64,000 nt of DNA from positions 465,838 to 529,837 of the forward strand of contig JAGRKE010000002.1 in NCBI GenBank assembly GCA_020442385.1, read 5' to 3'. The notes under the pieces were generated by a model, which saw only the letters and a list, made by a program, of their open reading frames with translations, was not told where the DNA came from and searched no databases. Position numbers and translations under genes: made by a program. Below are positions 25,712 to 33,314 of this stretch, one piece after another; position 1 is the stretch's first letter, and each line of letters starts with the position of its first letter. This DNA comes from Alphaproteobacteria bacterium. GTDB taxonomy: Bacteria; Pseudomonadota; Alphaproteobacteria; Micavibrionales; Micavibrionaceae.

Positions 25712-26293
25712 CTAGCTTCTTTGCCATTGACTGATAAGGTCTGCCGCTCCCAAGCCAAAATCGATAAAATCGGAGGTTTGATCAACGATTGAAGATAATC
25801 GCCCTAAATTTTGCTGCTGGCGAAGCTGCTCTAACTGTAAAATATTCAAGCTTCGTTGTTGAGATGCGCCAAGATCTAAAGCACGGTTGCGCAAATTATC
25901 CAAACGCTCACGCTGCGCCAACTCTTCTTCGGTTTCATCAAATAATCCTAAAAGTACAGCTTCCTGCGACCCGTTGCCAACATTGCCCAGACCACTCGAA
26001 CCGAATTGAGCACGCTGACGTGCCACCGCTCTTCGCAAGGCAGAACGTCGGTTTTCTTCATCAGTTCGCGCCTGCTCGGCAATCTGCTCGCGCTCCAATG
26101 CATTTTGCTGAGCAAGCTGCTTCTGGTTTAAACGCTGCTGCTGTTGCAAATTACGCAATGCAAGCTCTTGCTCCTTTTGCGCCTCGTGTACACCAACCTG
26201 ACTCGAAACAAGATTGGTAACCAAGCCCACACCTTGTCTAATCAATGGTAAATTACCCGATATTGCATCAGTGATACTACTAAAGCCACCCAT
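25712..26293 (-). CDS. Gln-rich internal virion-type protein
   Basis: A 193-residue protein starting MGGFSSITDAISGNLP. A Gln/Glu-rich coiled coil (about residues 45-100, for example LRNLQQQQRLNQKQLAQQ) is followed by SALRRAVARQRAQFGSSGLG, a segment common in T7 gp14-like internal or ejection proteins of podoviruses. ATG 26293 has an AAGGAGATTAAA site; the open frame beyond it upstream is not coding. No large gp15/gp16-like internal core proteins are present. Confidence 0.7.
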   Translation of the reverse strand: MGGFSSITDAISGNLPLIRQGVGLVTNLVSSQVGVHEAQKEQELALRNLQQQQRLNQKQLAQQNALEREQIAEQARTDEENRRSALRRAVARQRAQFGSSGLGNVGNGSQEAVLLGLFDETEEELAQRERLDNLRNRALDLGASQQRSLNILQLEQLRQQQNLGRLSSIVDQTSDFIDFGLGAADLISQWQRS

Positions 26294-26318
26294 TTTAATC
26301 TCCTTTGTTTGGTTCAAT

Positions 26319-26346
26319 AAAAAAAGACCCTCCGTCATGAAGGGTC
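26319..26346 (-). terminator. Terminator after the secreted-protein gene
   Basis: GACCCT/AGGGTC stem (26326-26331, 26341-26346) followed on the minus strand by a run of T (26319-26325). It sits between 26376 and the internal-protein gene. Confidence 0.65.
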
Positions 26347-26375
26347 CGATTGTTACAGATAAAACTATTAAAAAT

Positions 26376-26711
26376 TTACTCTCTAAGACTACGCTGCTCA
26401 CAAGACACATATTGTTCCGCGTCTCTTTGATAATCCTGCGCGCTTCGTGCAAAGGCTTCACTTTGCTCAGCAAACTCTTCCAATGCGCGCTGATAGCGCT
26501 CGAGCTTTATTTTATACTCTTCAAAATCCCGCGCGTCACAATCCAAAGCATTTACCCCGTAACCATTCAAACACTCAGGCTTTTGCGGCTTTTCATACGA
26601 GGCAGGCGGGCGCGGCGGCGATAAATTAAACCCCGAAGGCTCAGAACAGAAGGCAAAAGCGTCCGTCACCATACAGAGCATAACAAATCCGGCCAAAACG
26701 GTATATTTCAT
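26376..26711 (-). CDS. Secreted Cys-containing helical protein inside the phage cassette
   Basis: A 111-residue protein with a signal peptide (MKYTVLAGFVMLCMVTDAFA) and a mature part having four cysteines, a Pro-rich stretch (SPPRPPASYEKPQKPEC) and a long charged helix. Exported proteins are unusual in a virion module, so this is probably an accessory (moron-like) gene. It has its own terminator, and its upstream region carries a GAAC-N7-GAAC box at 26779-26793. GGGGGATAAGCT precedes ATG. Confidence 0.6.
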   Translation of the reverse strand: MKYTVLAGFVMLCMVTDAFAFCSEPSGFNLSPPRPPASYEKPQKPECLNGYGVNALDCDARDFEEYKIKLERYQRALEEFAEQSEAFARSAQDYQRDAEQYVSCEQRSLRE

Positions 26712-26778
26712 AGCTTATCCCCCTTTTTTGTTGATTTAAAAACAGCCTATATAATCACAAACGTGCCGTCCAGAAAAA

Positions 26779-26793
26779 GAACATAAAAGGAAC
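26779..26793 (-). promoter_or_regulatory. Putative LexA/SOS box (GTTC-N7-GTTC)
   Basis: Plus strand GAAC-ATAAAAG-GAAC, i.e. GTTC-N7-GTTC on the minus strand, about 70-80 bp upstream of the secreted-protein start. This is the LexA operator form known for Alphaproteobacteria. A single box of this kind is expected about twice by chance in a window of this size, so support is positional. Confidence 0.45.
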
Positions 26794-26837
26794 AAATTTA
26801 TTTTCTTTATACAGCATAATACCTTATAGTGAAGGCC

Positions 26838-26951
26838 ATGCGGCTTTTACTCCTAGCACTACTCATATCAATAGCGATTGGCTTTACACCCAAGACTTCA
26901 TTGGCATTCGCGCTCATTCATAATATTTTCTCCTTAAACCCTAATCATTAA
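26838..26951 (+). CDS. Possible tiny exported peptide (37 aa)
   Basis: An ATG at 26838 preceded by GAAGG opens 37 codons with a strongly hydrophobic, signal-like N-terminus (MRLLLLALLISIAIGF) and a short tail. It lies on the opposite strand to the cassette, its end overlapping the tail tubular B stop. No family; it may be non-coding. Confidence 0.2.
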   Translation: MRLLLLALLISIAIGFTPKTSLAFALIHNIFSLNPNH

Positions 26952-28839
26952 CCTTGAGTTCAGTTGTCACAGAGAGCAGCGTAAAGGGCAGCGGTATATC
27001 CTGCTCAATACGCCAGAGCGGCTGGGTTGCATCATCACGCCAGCCCAAAGAGCGTACGCGGATATCACCGCTCTCCAGCGGCAGCGGCGCATCGAGAATT
27101 TCATCCTCGCCGAACTGCTTGAGCGTGACATCATTCAGCCCGCGCCCAACATCCAGCCGCAGCGCCGCGGTGTCTTTAATCCTGAAAATCCCTTCAATCA
27201 GACGCACGCGGCGCCCGCCGCCGGCGGCCCCTACATCACTAGGCGGTAGAGGCTCAATAATATGGGCATAAGGCAAACCAATCTCGACCGTACTGGCGGC
27301 CTCATCAATTGTCACCGCGCCGCTGACAACTATTTTATCCGATTGCACAGCGCCATCGGCAACCACAGACACCGTTTGACCTTCCAGATGATCAAGCCCG
27401 GACCACACACTCGTTGGGCTTCCGGCTGTTCCTGTCAGCGCGGAATCGAGATTAAGCGCATCATCAAACACTTCAATCGTGTAAAGACTACCGCGCGCAA
27501 CCAGCATATAAACATCATCACCGACCACGCTGACCGACTTTACATCACCGTCAGTTTCATGCAGCGTCCAGGCCGAAACCTGCTCGGCGCGGAAAACGGT
27601 TAGAGAGGCAAATTTTCCATCGCTACGCACAATATGCAGCAAGCGTTTTTTCTGGTCGTAATCTTGATCAACGGGCGTGTCGATAATATGGCGCGAGAGC
27701 AGCGCGAGATCAGTAGAGCGATAGGCCTGCTCAATATCCGTATACAAAAATTCCTGAATTTCCTGCTTATTACGGGCAACGAAAAGCGTCGCACCATCAA
27801 CATTGACGGGCGGAATATACCGCTCAATCACCGAGCCAACGCGTGTTTGGCGCCTGATCTGAACCGAGGTTGGGGTTAATGGATCCCCTGTCACCATCCA
27901 TTCCGCACCGCTTGTGAACACTTGCAAGTGACGGCCGGAGAAGATGCCGCGAATGGCATTCACTTGATCAGACAGGATTGCAAATTCGATGGATTCATCG
28001 TCCAGCCCCTCGCCCAAATCGAAGTTAAAAAGATCGCCCGATTTTGAAAACCATAAACGGTTAGGCAAATCGCGACTGCCGCCAATAACAAGACGGTCTT
28101 GGTGAAAGGCGACGGTTGCCGGATATCCGCGCACGGCGCTAAAAGCCTGCTCTGCCCAATCAATCGTCGCATCGGTGCTATCTAAATCTTCTATCGTGTC
28201 GACAGTGACAACCGTTGCTGAGTCGAAATCTGTGACCTCGACCTCCTTGCCGCCAACACGAAGGCGCGTACCTTCATGGCCAAGCGCAAACACATCTTCC
28301 GAGGCCGTCAGGGTGATAGAACCCGTTGTCCCGCTCGGCGTGAGCGTCACATCACTATCTACAAATTTGAAATATGGCTGGCGTGAGATACCTTCATCTT
28401 CAAAAAAACTCCAATCACTCAAACTCCATGATCCATCACCATTGCGCGTAAGCCTTTTGGGCGATACATCCGGGTGGGTCAGCAGCAATGTGTCGGCGCT
28501 TTGCGTCCAGGCAAGCTGTGAAATCTGCGCTGCCGTCCAGGGCGCGGCAATCGTATCGTCCTTCACCCCGCCCGCATAAATATCAATCTGCTCATCCGTC
28601 ACCACCAACAAATAGGTTTGCGCCGTATTAAACTCGAAAGAAATTAAACGGCCATCTCCGGCGGCTGTATCGATATAGCCCAGCCCGGCGCGGCGCGTCA
28701 CACCGCCTGTCGGCTTGATAAAAACATTGCGCAAACTCAAGGCGCCGTTTTCATAGGCGCGCAAATCCCCACGGCCCAGCAACTCATCCGACACTTCACC
28801 CGCCGTGAAGGTCGTTTTAATTTCTCTTATTCGTGTCAT
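26941..28839 (-). CDS. Tail tubular protein B-like (podovirus tail hub/nozzle)
   Basis: A 632-residue protein. The N-terminus (TTFTAGEVSDELLGRGDLRAYENGA, FIKPTGGVTRRAGLGYI) is the signature of T7 gp12/tail tubular B-type nozzle proteins, which form the end of the short tail. The rest is beta-rich with repeated strands (DRLVIGGSRDLPNRLWFSKSG, GAEWMVTGDPLTP). ATG 28839 with AAGGAAACATC is the start; the frame upstream is open but overlaps a terminator. Appears intact. Confidence 0.85.
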   Translation of the reverse strand: MTRIREIKTTFTAGEVSDELLGRGDLRAYENGALSLRNVFIKPTGGVTRRAGLGYIDTAAGDGRLISFEFNTAQTYLLVVTDEQIDIYAGGVKDDTIAAPWTAAQISQLAWTQSADTLLLTHPDVSPKRLTRNGDGSWSLSDWSFFEDEGISRQPYFKFVDSDVTLTPSGTTGSITLTASEDVFALGHEGTRLRVGGKEVEVTDFDSATVVTVDTIEDLDSTDATIDWAEQAFSAVRGYPATVAFHQDRLVIGGSRDLPNRLWFSKSGDLFNFDLGEGLDDESIEFAILSDQVNAIRGIFSGRHLQVFTSGAEWMVTGDPLTPTSVQIRRQTRVGSVIERYIPPVNVDGATLFVARNKQEIQEFLYTDIEQAYRSTDLALLSRHIIDTPVDQDYDQKKRLLHIVRSDGKFASLTVFRAEQVSAWTLHETDGDVKSVSVVGDDVYMLVARGSLYTIEVFDDALNLDSALTGTAGSPTSVWSGLDHLEGQTVSVVADGAVQSDKIVVSGAVTIDEAASTVEIGLPYAHIIEPLPPSDVGAAGGGRRVRLIEGIFRIKDTAALRLDVGRGLNDVTLKQFGEDEILDAPLPLESGDIRVRSLGWRDDATQPLWRIEQDIPLPFTLLSVTTELKVND

Positions 28840-28883
28840 GATGTTTCCTTTTGTTTGAAGCGCCCGCGTCTTGTTTCGAGCAC

Positions 28884-28908
28884 AAAAAAAACCCGCCAAC
28901 CGGCGGGT
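28884..28908 (-). terminator. Terminator after small gene at 28932
   Basis: ACCCGCC/GGCGGGT stem (28891-28897, 28902-28908) followed by a T-run on the minus strand (28884-28891 as A on the plus strand). It separates the small gene from tail tubular B. Confidence 0.75.
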
Positions 28909-28931
28909 TCTTAAAACTTTAAAATTAAATT

Positions 28932-29138
28932 TTAGCAACCAACGAAGGGATCATTTGGCTTGGCCCCAAACTCAGCGCCCTGTTTCGTGCTAGATGAATA
29001 GGTGCTCGCTAAATGTTTTCCCTTTGGACCAGCATCAATGAATATTTGTTTCAAATTCTCACGGCCCAAGCCTGTGCAATCAATCATGCCGAGCTGCGTG
29101 TTAATAATGAGGTTGGACTTCATGCCATCACCTGCCAT
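28932..29138 (-). CDS. Small hypothetical protein (68 aa)
   Basis: A 68-residue protein starting MAGDGMKSNLIINTQLG and ending in GC; no membrane segment. It is AT-rich and carries its own likely promoter (29176-29205) and terminator (28884-28908), as expected for a moron. AGGAATTAAAAA precedes ATG. Function unknown. Confidence 0.5.
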   Translation of the reverse strand: MAGDGMKSNLIINTQLGMIDCTGLGRENLKQIFIDAGPKGKHLASTYSSSTKQGAEFGAKPNDPFVGC

Positions 29139-29175
29139 TTTTTAATTCCTATTCTTAATTTTGAAAGATGGAACG

Positions 29176-29205
29176 ATCATAGCGAAAAACCAGAATAAAA
29201 ATCAA
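29176..29205 (-). promoter_or_regulatory. Likely promoter for the 68-aa gene
   Basis: Minus strand TTGATT (29205-29200), 18-bp spacer, TATGAT (29181-29176), about 40 bp upstream of ATG 29138. Confidence 0.45.
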
Positions 29206-29249
29206 GTTTTATGGTAAAAAAGAAATAATATTTCAAAATGCTCTAAAAC

Positions 29250-29272
29250 AAAAACCCGCCAAATAGCGGGTT
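29250..29272. terminator. Terminator between two small genes
   Basis: AACCCGC/GCGGGTT stem (29253-29259, 29266-29272) with T-rich tails in both directions, just after the minus-strand gene ending at 29277. Confidence 0.7.
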
Positions 29273-29276
29273 TTTA

Positions 29277-29447
29277 TTACATTTTAACTGTAGGTTCTCC
29301 AAAGTGAATTCCATCACCAGCATTGGCTTCAACCTGCTCACTACTGCCCTCTCTATAATTTGGGGGAGCTAAAGACTTATGTTCATTGGAACTTTGCATT
29401 CCAAAAACTTTTTTAATTCCGTTTGTCAAAAAACCTAGTCCTGCCAT
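29277..29447 (-). CDS. Small hypothetical protein (56 aa)
   Basis: A 56-codon gene starting MAGLGFLTNGIKKVFGM and ending GIHFGEPTVKM, with GAGG seven bases before ATG 29447. It is AT-rich and followed at once by a terminator. The Met-Ala-Gly-x-Gly start resembles the neighbouring 68-aa gene. Similar very small proteins with a MxxLGFL-type start occur near connector and tail genes of podoviruses, but the function is unknown. Confidence 0.45.
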   Translation of the reverse strand: MAGLGFLTNGIKKVFGMQSSNEHKSLAPPNYREGSSEQVEANAGDGIHFGEPTVKM

Positions 29448-29569
29448 TTTTACCTCGTTATTACTTTTGAATTGTCTTTATTTTTTACATAAAAAACAAA
29501 GAAGTGCAACATTTTTTTCTGCGACACCCTTGATAAAATATATTCTATTGTTCGGTCAACAAATAAACA

Positions 29570-30139
29570 TCAAAGACGGGCTTTTATCAGTGTGAAATCT
29601 TCGATCTTGCCCGGCGTATCTTGCTGCGCATCGATCTGGCGGGCGCGTTCATATTCGCCTTCTGCCAAGCGGAACATCGCTTCGGCGCGCGACGTATTTT
29701 CGGTCACGGGAATTGTATATTCCGCCGCCAAGCGGGCAATCAAAGCCTGATTAAAATAGGGTGGAAATTCTTCTTCCTCGGGCTGGAAGATATAGGTCAA
29801 AATCACCGCCTCTACATCCGTGTGCAGAGCACCACGGAAAATGCGGTAATTTAAGCCGCGCCCTTTTCCGCCTGTACCCGCGGACATTGCCCGCAGAAAA
29901 TCGGTCGGCAGTTGAAACGCATAGTTATAATCAGCAACCGGATCCGTTTCGAGCTGGCTGAGCGCCACCTGCCCGGTAGCAAAGCTCCAGGCATACGCCG
30001 ATAAAAGCGCATCGCGCACGGGCGTATAAAGTGCACCGGCAATTTCGGATTGCACCGTGCCGTCATCAAATGAAGTAATCGGCGCTGCGCCAATACGGAT
30101 CAGCGCGCGCGAGGCCAAAGCCACGTCGTTTAAAGCCAT
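29570..30139 (-). CDS. Tail tubular protein A-like (head-tail adaptor)
   Basis: A 189-residue protein starting MALNDVALASRALIRIGAAPI. The pattern LIRIGAAPITSFDDGT, YTPVRDALLSAYAWSFAT and NYAFQLPTDFLRA is typical of T7 gp11-like tail tubular A proteins that join the portal to the nozzle. Start ATG 30139 has an AGGAGATTTAATA site; the longer open frame upstream crosses structured non-coding sequence. Intact. Confidence 0.85.
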   Translation of the reverse strand: MALNDVALASRALIRIGAAPITSFDDGTVQSEIAGALYTPVRDALLSAYAWSFATGQVALSQLETDPVADYNYAFQLPTDFLRAMSAGTGGKGRGLNYRIFRGALHTDVEAVILTYIFQPEEEEFPPYFNQALIARLAAEYTIPVTENTSRAEAMFRLAEGEYERARQIDAQQDTPGKIEDFTLIKARL

Positions 30140-30369
30140 TATTAAATCTCCTGTAAAATAAAAAAGGCACGGGCCGCACAAGCCTTCGAAGAGGACAAGG
30201 AAGAAAGCCTGCGGGCCCGCGCCCGTCGATACGCGTTTAGAACATCTTGAAAAGGCAGGGCGAGCGCCGCGCCTGCCCCCATACATGAAGCAAGCAAGGG
30301 GAATGGGGCGCTCTAGCCTTTTTTGATGTCAACGTAACGAGGAAAGGGTAACCCCTCTAGCACATAAAA
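30140..30369. other. GC-rich structured spacer between capsid and tail genes
   Basis: About 230 bp without a gene in an otherwise tight cassette. It contains G/C-rich self-complementary stretches (CACGGGCC region near 30168 with GGGCCCGCGCCCG near 30212) and a TTTTTT at 30319-30324. It may be a transcription attenuator or RNA-processing site; no ORF with a start signal was found. Confidence 0.3.
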
Positions 30370-30609
30370 TTATGAGTAGAGCGTTACCGTTACGCTGCTG
30401 CCGTCATTATCCGTCACGACGTAAAACTTCGTGGCGGGTGTTCCATTTGTATCGACATTCGCAATGATAAGATCATTTTCACGCAGCATATCTACCGCTT
30501 TGTCGAAGTACCCTGTTGTGGTTACTGCGTCATCGTCGGTTACATAGTGCCAAAGCGTGAAGTTGTTGGCATAAGCCAACACAGAGAGGTCTGTTGCTGT
30601 AAAAGACAT
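30370..30609 (-). CDS. Small beta-rich capsid-associated protein
   Basis: A 79-residue protein (MSFTATDLSVLAYANNFTLWHYVTDD, then LRENDLIIANVDTNGTPATKFYVV). It is located right after the major capsid gene, has a strong AAGGAG site, and resembles small head proteins of podoviruses and siphoviruses annotated as decoration or head fibre proteins. The assignment rests on position and size. Confidence 0.6.
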   Translation of the reverse strand: MSFTATDLSVLAYANNFTLWHYVTDDDAVTTTGYFDKAVDMLRENDLIIANVDTNGTPATKFYVVTDNDGSSVTVTLYS

Positions 30610-30648
30610 GATAAAATCTCCTTATAAGAAGTTCGTGTTGGCTAGGGG

Positions 30649-31485
30649 TTAAGCATCAGGCGTTTCATCACAATTGATTGTGACAATACCGCTTTGGTCG
30701 ATAAGGCCGGCGCCCTGACTCATCATGTTATTCACGAAGTGAGAGGCGCGATCGCCATGCCATGACACATCTGTTTGAACATCAGATGCAGCGGCATGAC
30801 CGACAGCGGTTTTGTGATACCAGAAACAAGAGCGGATATCGTTCTCATCCACCGGCAAACCTGAATGCGGAATAAAGACCGTACCAAGCCATACTTTGGC
30901 TTGTGTGATACTGGAATATGGCAGGTTCTCAGAGCCGATATAATCCGCGCTCACAAACTCATCAATGCCAAGCAATTCGCTCCATTGTTTCCAACCGACG
31001 ATACAATAACGCTGGCCGTCATCAGGAACATCTTTCTCACCGAATGTCTCGAACGCTTCGAGCAATTTGGCTTTGGTCATGCCGACATTGTCATCGACAA
31101 CAGTGTTTTGAGACGCCGTATCCAGCGCATTGATAATCAGTTCATCGGTTTTGCGGCCCAGCGCATTCGCACCGGCGGCGGCGATGACCTGGCGTTCATC
31201 GATATTGGTCTTCAACTCATCCAGACGGTCTACCCAGTCACCGGCATAATAATCCTGCAAGACAACCTCGATATTTGAATGATCGAGATTCATCACAGGC
31301 ACCATGCCATGTGTTGATTTGGTAGACGCCGTGCCTTTGCCGACTTTCTGGAAGACGGCGGAAGAGCCATTTACATTTGAAATTGTGCGCACAGTGTTTC
31401 TGAGTTTAGACCCCTGGCGCTGATAAGCCTCATGCACTTCGCGTTCGAACTGCTTAATGAAGGCCTGGTCAATAGTCGTAGACAT
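30649..31485 (-). CDS. Major capsid protein
   Basis: A 278-residue protein with the features of phage capsid proteins: an N-terminal helix QFEREVHEAYQRQGSKLRNTV, VFQKVGKGTAST, DYYAGDWVDRLDELK, a central ALGRKTDELIINALD helix and a C-terminal GAGLIDQSGIVTINCDE strand. It sits between scaffold and the small head protein as expected. AAAGAGGTTTACT precedes ATG. No frameshift or internal stop. Confidence 0.82.
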   Translation of the reverse strand: MSTTIDQAFIKQFEREVHEAYQRQGSKLRNTVRTISNVNGSSAVFQKVGKGTASTKSTHGMVPVMNLDHSNIEVVLQDYYAGDWVDRLDELKTNIDERQVIAAAGANALGRKTDELIINALDTASQNTVVDDNVGMTKAKLLEAFETFGEKDVPDDGQRYCIVGWKQWSELLGIDEFVSADYIGSENLPYSSITQAKVWLGTVFIPHSGLPVDENDIRSCFWYHKTAVGHAAASDVQTDVSWHGDRASHFVNNMMSQGAGLIDQSGIVTINCDETPDA

Positions 31486-31663
31486 AGTAAACCTCTTTTT
31501 GGTTTGACGTTAAATTAAGGACACTTGTGTACGGGCGGGTTGTCGCTGCTTGCTTCATGCACGTGAAGCAAGAGGGCCTTAAAAATCCGAAACACCATGA
31601 TTCAGAAGGCAAACCAAGAAATCTGGTTTGTTGTCTTGTGATCCATAAAGACTGAAAAAACAA

Positions 31664-31705
31664 AACGCCGGAGCTCTTCAGTAGCGAAGACGCATTTCCG
31701 GCGTT
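31664..31705 (-). terminator. Hairpin upstream of the capsid gene
   Basis: AACGCCGGA (31664-31672) pairs perfectly with TCCGGCGTT (31697-31705); on the minus strand it is followed by GTTTTTTC. It may be a terminator or an mRNA-processing/stability hairpin ahead of the capsid message. A second small hairpin (GCTTCA/TGAAGC, about 31550-31568) is nearby. Confidence 0.5.
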
Positions 31706-31819
31706 GTTAAGTCTATAAATAGGATATTAATCCTAAAATGTCAACATAAAAAATCACTTAAATTTGATTTTTTTCCTATAAATGACATATGATCGTGTTG
31801 AAAAGAGCCTTGAGAGCCC

Positions 31820-31848
31820 TTGACATAAAATAATTTACGTATTAGAAC
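31820..31848 (+). promoter_or_regulatory. Sigma70-type promoter for the PilZ gene
   Basis: Perfect TTGACA (31820-31825), 17-bp spacer and TAGAAC (31843-31848) about 45 bp before ATG 31893, in an AT-rich spacer, on the strand opposite to the cassette. Confidence 0.55.
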
Positions 31849-31892
31849 ACTCTATTACGCAACATAGCGCCAGCATTGTGGGAGATTAAATA

Positions 31893-32276
31893 ATGTTTTC
31901 AGCTTTGTTAGAGGCTGTTAAATCACAGCCGGAAAATGATCAGTTTGTTTCCAAGCGCCGCCATCCGCGCCGCGAGACGGACCGTTGCGTCGTGAAGATT
32001 AACGGCAAGGTTCACCCGGTCAGAGATTGGTCAATGGGCGGATTTCTTGCGCAAGCGGACAGCCGTCCCTTTGGCATCGACAATGAAATTGAAATGACAT
32101 TGATGTTCAAGCTGCGCGAGAAAATGCTGGAAATTCCGCATAAGGCGCGCGTCGTTAGAAAAGGCAAAGAAACTGTTGCCTTTGAATTCTTGCCGATTGA
32201 TACGCAAATCAAAACTATGTTCCAAAATGTGGTTGATGATTTTGTTGCCGGACAATTCGCCGACTCGCAAATTTAA
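31893..32276 (+). CDS. PilZ-domain c-di-GMP receptor protein
   Basis: A 127-residue stand-alone PilZ protein. Both c-di-GMP-binding elements are present: RRHPRRET (RxxxR) at about residues 22-29 and DWSMGG (D/NxSxxG) at about 45-50. It lies on the plus strand inside the minus-strand phage cassette, between scaffold and capsid, with its own promoter and a terminator. It is therefore an inserted host-type regulatory gene. The effector output is unknown. Confidence 0.85.
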   Translation: MFSALLEAVKSQPENDQFVSKRRHPRRETDRCVVKINGKVHPVRDWSMGGFLAQADSRPFGIDNEIEMTLMFKLREKMLEIPHKARVVRKGKETVAFEFLPIDTQIKTMFQNVVDDFVAGQFADSQI

Positions 32277-32298
32277 AAATCAATACATCTAAAAAGCA

Positions 32299-32330
32299 AA
32301 AGCCCCCGCCAAGAAGACGAGGGCTTTTTT
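32299..32330. terminator. Bidirectional terminator between pilZ-type gene and scaffold gene
   Basis: AAAGCCC (32299-32305) pairs with GGGCTTT (32321-32327) and is followed by more T on the plus strand; the minus-strand reading also ends in a T-rich tract. It would stop both the PilZ and the scaffold-side transcripts. Confidence 0.75.
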
Positions 32331-32344
32331 AATATTATATTTTT

Positions 32345-32992
32345 TTAAGCGCCATAGATGGTTTGAAAACCTTGAGTCACTTTAGCCACAAAAGCAGGAT
32401 CTTTATCGCGCCAATATTTAGGATCGCGCATCATGGATTGCAGCTCGGTCTCATCCATAGAACCGCTTGCAGCAGTAGCGCTCTTTTTCAAGCCCGGCTC
32501 ACCGCTTTTCATCATGCGCTCTAGCGCCAGTACACCTTCGAAAGAGCTGGAGAGATTATCCAGCACATCAGCAGGCAAGTTTTTTTGACCAAAAGCGAGA
32601 AGCTGACGCGCAACTTCTTTCCATTGCTCCGGTCCACCATAATGGTTGATCAGCTTTTCAATTTCACGGTCCGCTTGATATTCACGATTAATATCGCGCA
32701 CCATCGGCACCATTTTTTCTTTGGCCAGATTATAGACCTCTTGCACCTGTTCATTGGTCATGCCTTTATCAAACAAACGCTGATTAATCTCAGCATCAGG
32801 CTCGAACATGCCGTGCGAACAATCAATGCAATATTCATCCGGGGATTTCGGACCGGGGTCCTTTGAGGACATCTTCTTCTCCAGCTCTTTATAAGATTGA
32901 ACCAGAGCGTCTACACGCACTTCGCCTGTATCCGGGTCTTTAAATTTTGCCGGAATATCATCATCCAGCAATGTCGGGGTTTCGTTACTCAT
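32345..32992 (-). CDS. Capsid scaffold / assembly protein
   Basis: A 215-residue acidic helical protein with the C-terminal pattern LQSMMRDPKYWRDKDPAFVAKVTQGFQTIYG that marks T7-type capsid assembly (scaffold) proteins. A long helical middle and an N-terminal FKDPDTGEVRVDALVQSYKELEKK segment also fit. It lies between the Bbp19-like and capsid genes. AAAGGAGACTTTATATC precedes ATG. Confidence 0.8.
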   Translation of the reverse strand: MSNETPTLLDDDIPAKFKDPDTGEVRVDALVQSYKELEKKMSSKDPGPKSPDEYCIDCSHGMFEPDAEINQRLFDKGMTNEQVQEVYNLAKEKMVPMVRDINREYQADREIEKLINHYGGPEQWKEVARQLLAFGQKNLPADVLDNLSSSFEGVLALERMMKSGEPGLKKSATAASGSMDETELQSMMRDPKYWRDKDPAFVAKVTQGFQTIYGA

Positions 32993-33023
32993 GATATAAA
33001 GTCTCCTTTTTTACGAGTTTAAA

Positions 33024-33314
33024 TTAAGCTTTGCGGCCACGATCAATGAGGCGCAAAATCGTTGCAACGAGGGAGCGCTGCCCCTCCAGATAGCGCAGCT
33101 GCTCTTCCGAGGATGCAGGCCCCAGCGCGCGGTTAAAAGTTATGACCTGCAAATGCGATAGAACCTTTTGGCCGTCATCGCTCATGAAAAGGCGCGCGAA
33201 CGCCTTCTCGATCTCACGCTGCTCGGCCTTTGCTGGATCGTAAGAGCTATAGACCAACTCTGTCCCGGTATCGCTGTGGGGCAGCGTATCTTTTCTTTCA
33301 AACAGATTAAGCAT
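33024..33314 (-). CDS. Bbp19-like structural protein
   Basis: A 96-residue protein starting MLNLFERKDTLP. The segment FARLFMSDDGQKVLSHLQVITFNRALGPASSEEQLRYLEGQRSLV matches the Bbp19 family named from Bordetella phage BPP-1 (small virion-associated protein). ATG 33314 overlaps the end of the portal gene by 8 bp and follows a GGAGGGTGA site, so translation is probably coupled. Confidence 0.7.
   Translation of the reverse strand: MLNLFERKDTLPHSDTGTELVYSSYDPAKAEQREIEKAFARLFMSDDGQKVLSHLQVITFNRALGPASSEEQLRYLEGQRSLVATILRLIDRGRKA

Noticed and set aside
26294..26473. N-terminal extension of the Gln-rich internal protein
   Set aside because: The extra 60 residues cross a terminator hairpin, and the ATG at 26293 has the only good ribosome site.
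30140..30286. N-terminal extension of tail tubular protein A
   Set aside because: The 49 additional residues are Arg/Gly/Cys-rich with no homology signature; ATG 30139 has AGGAG and matches the family N-terminus.
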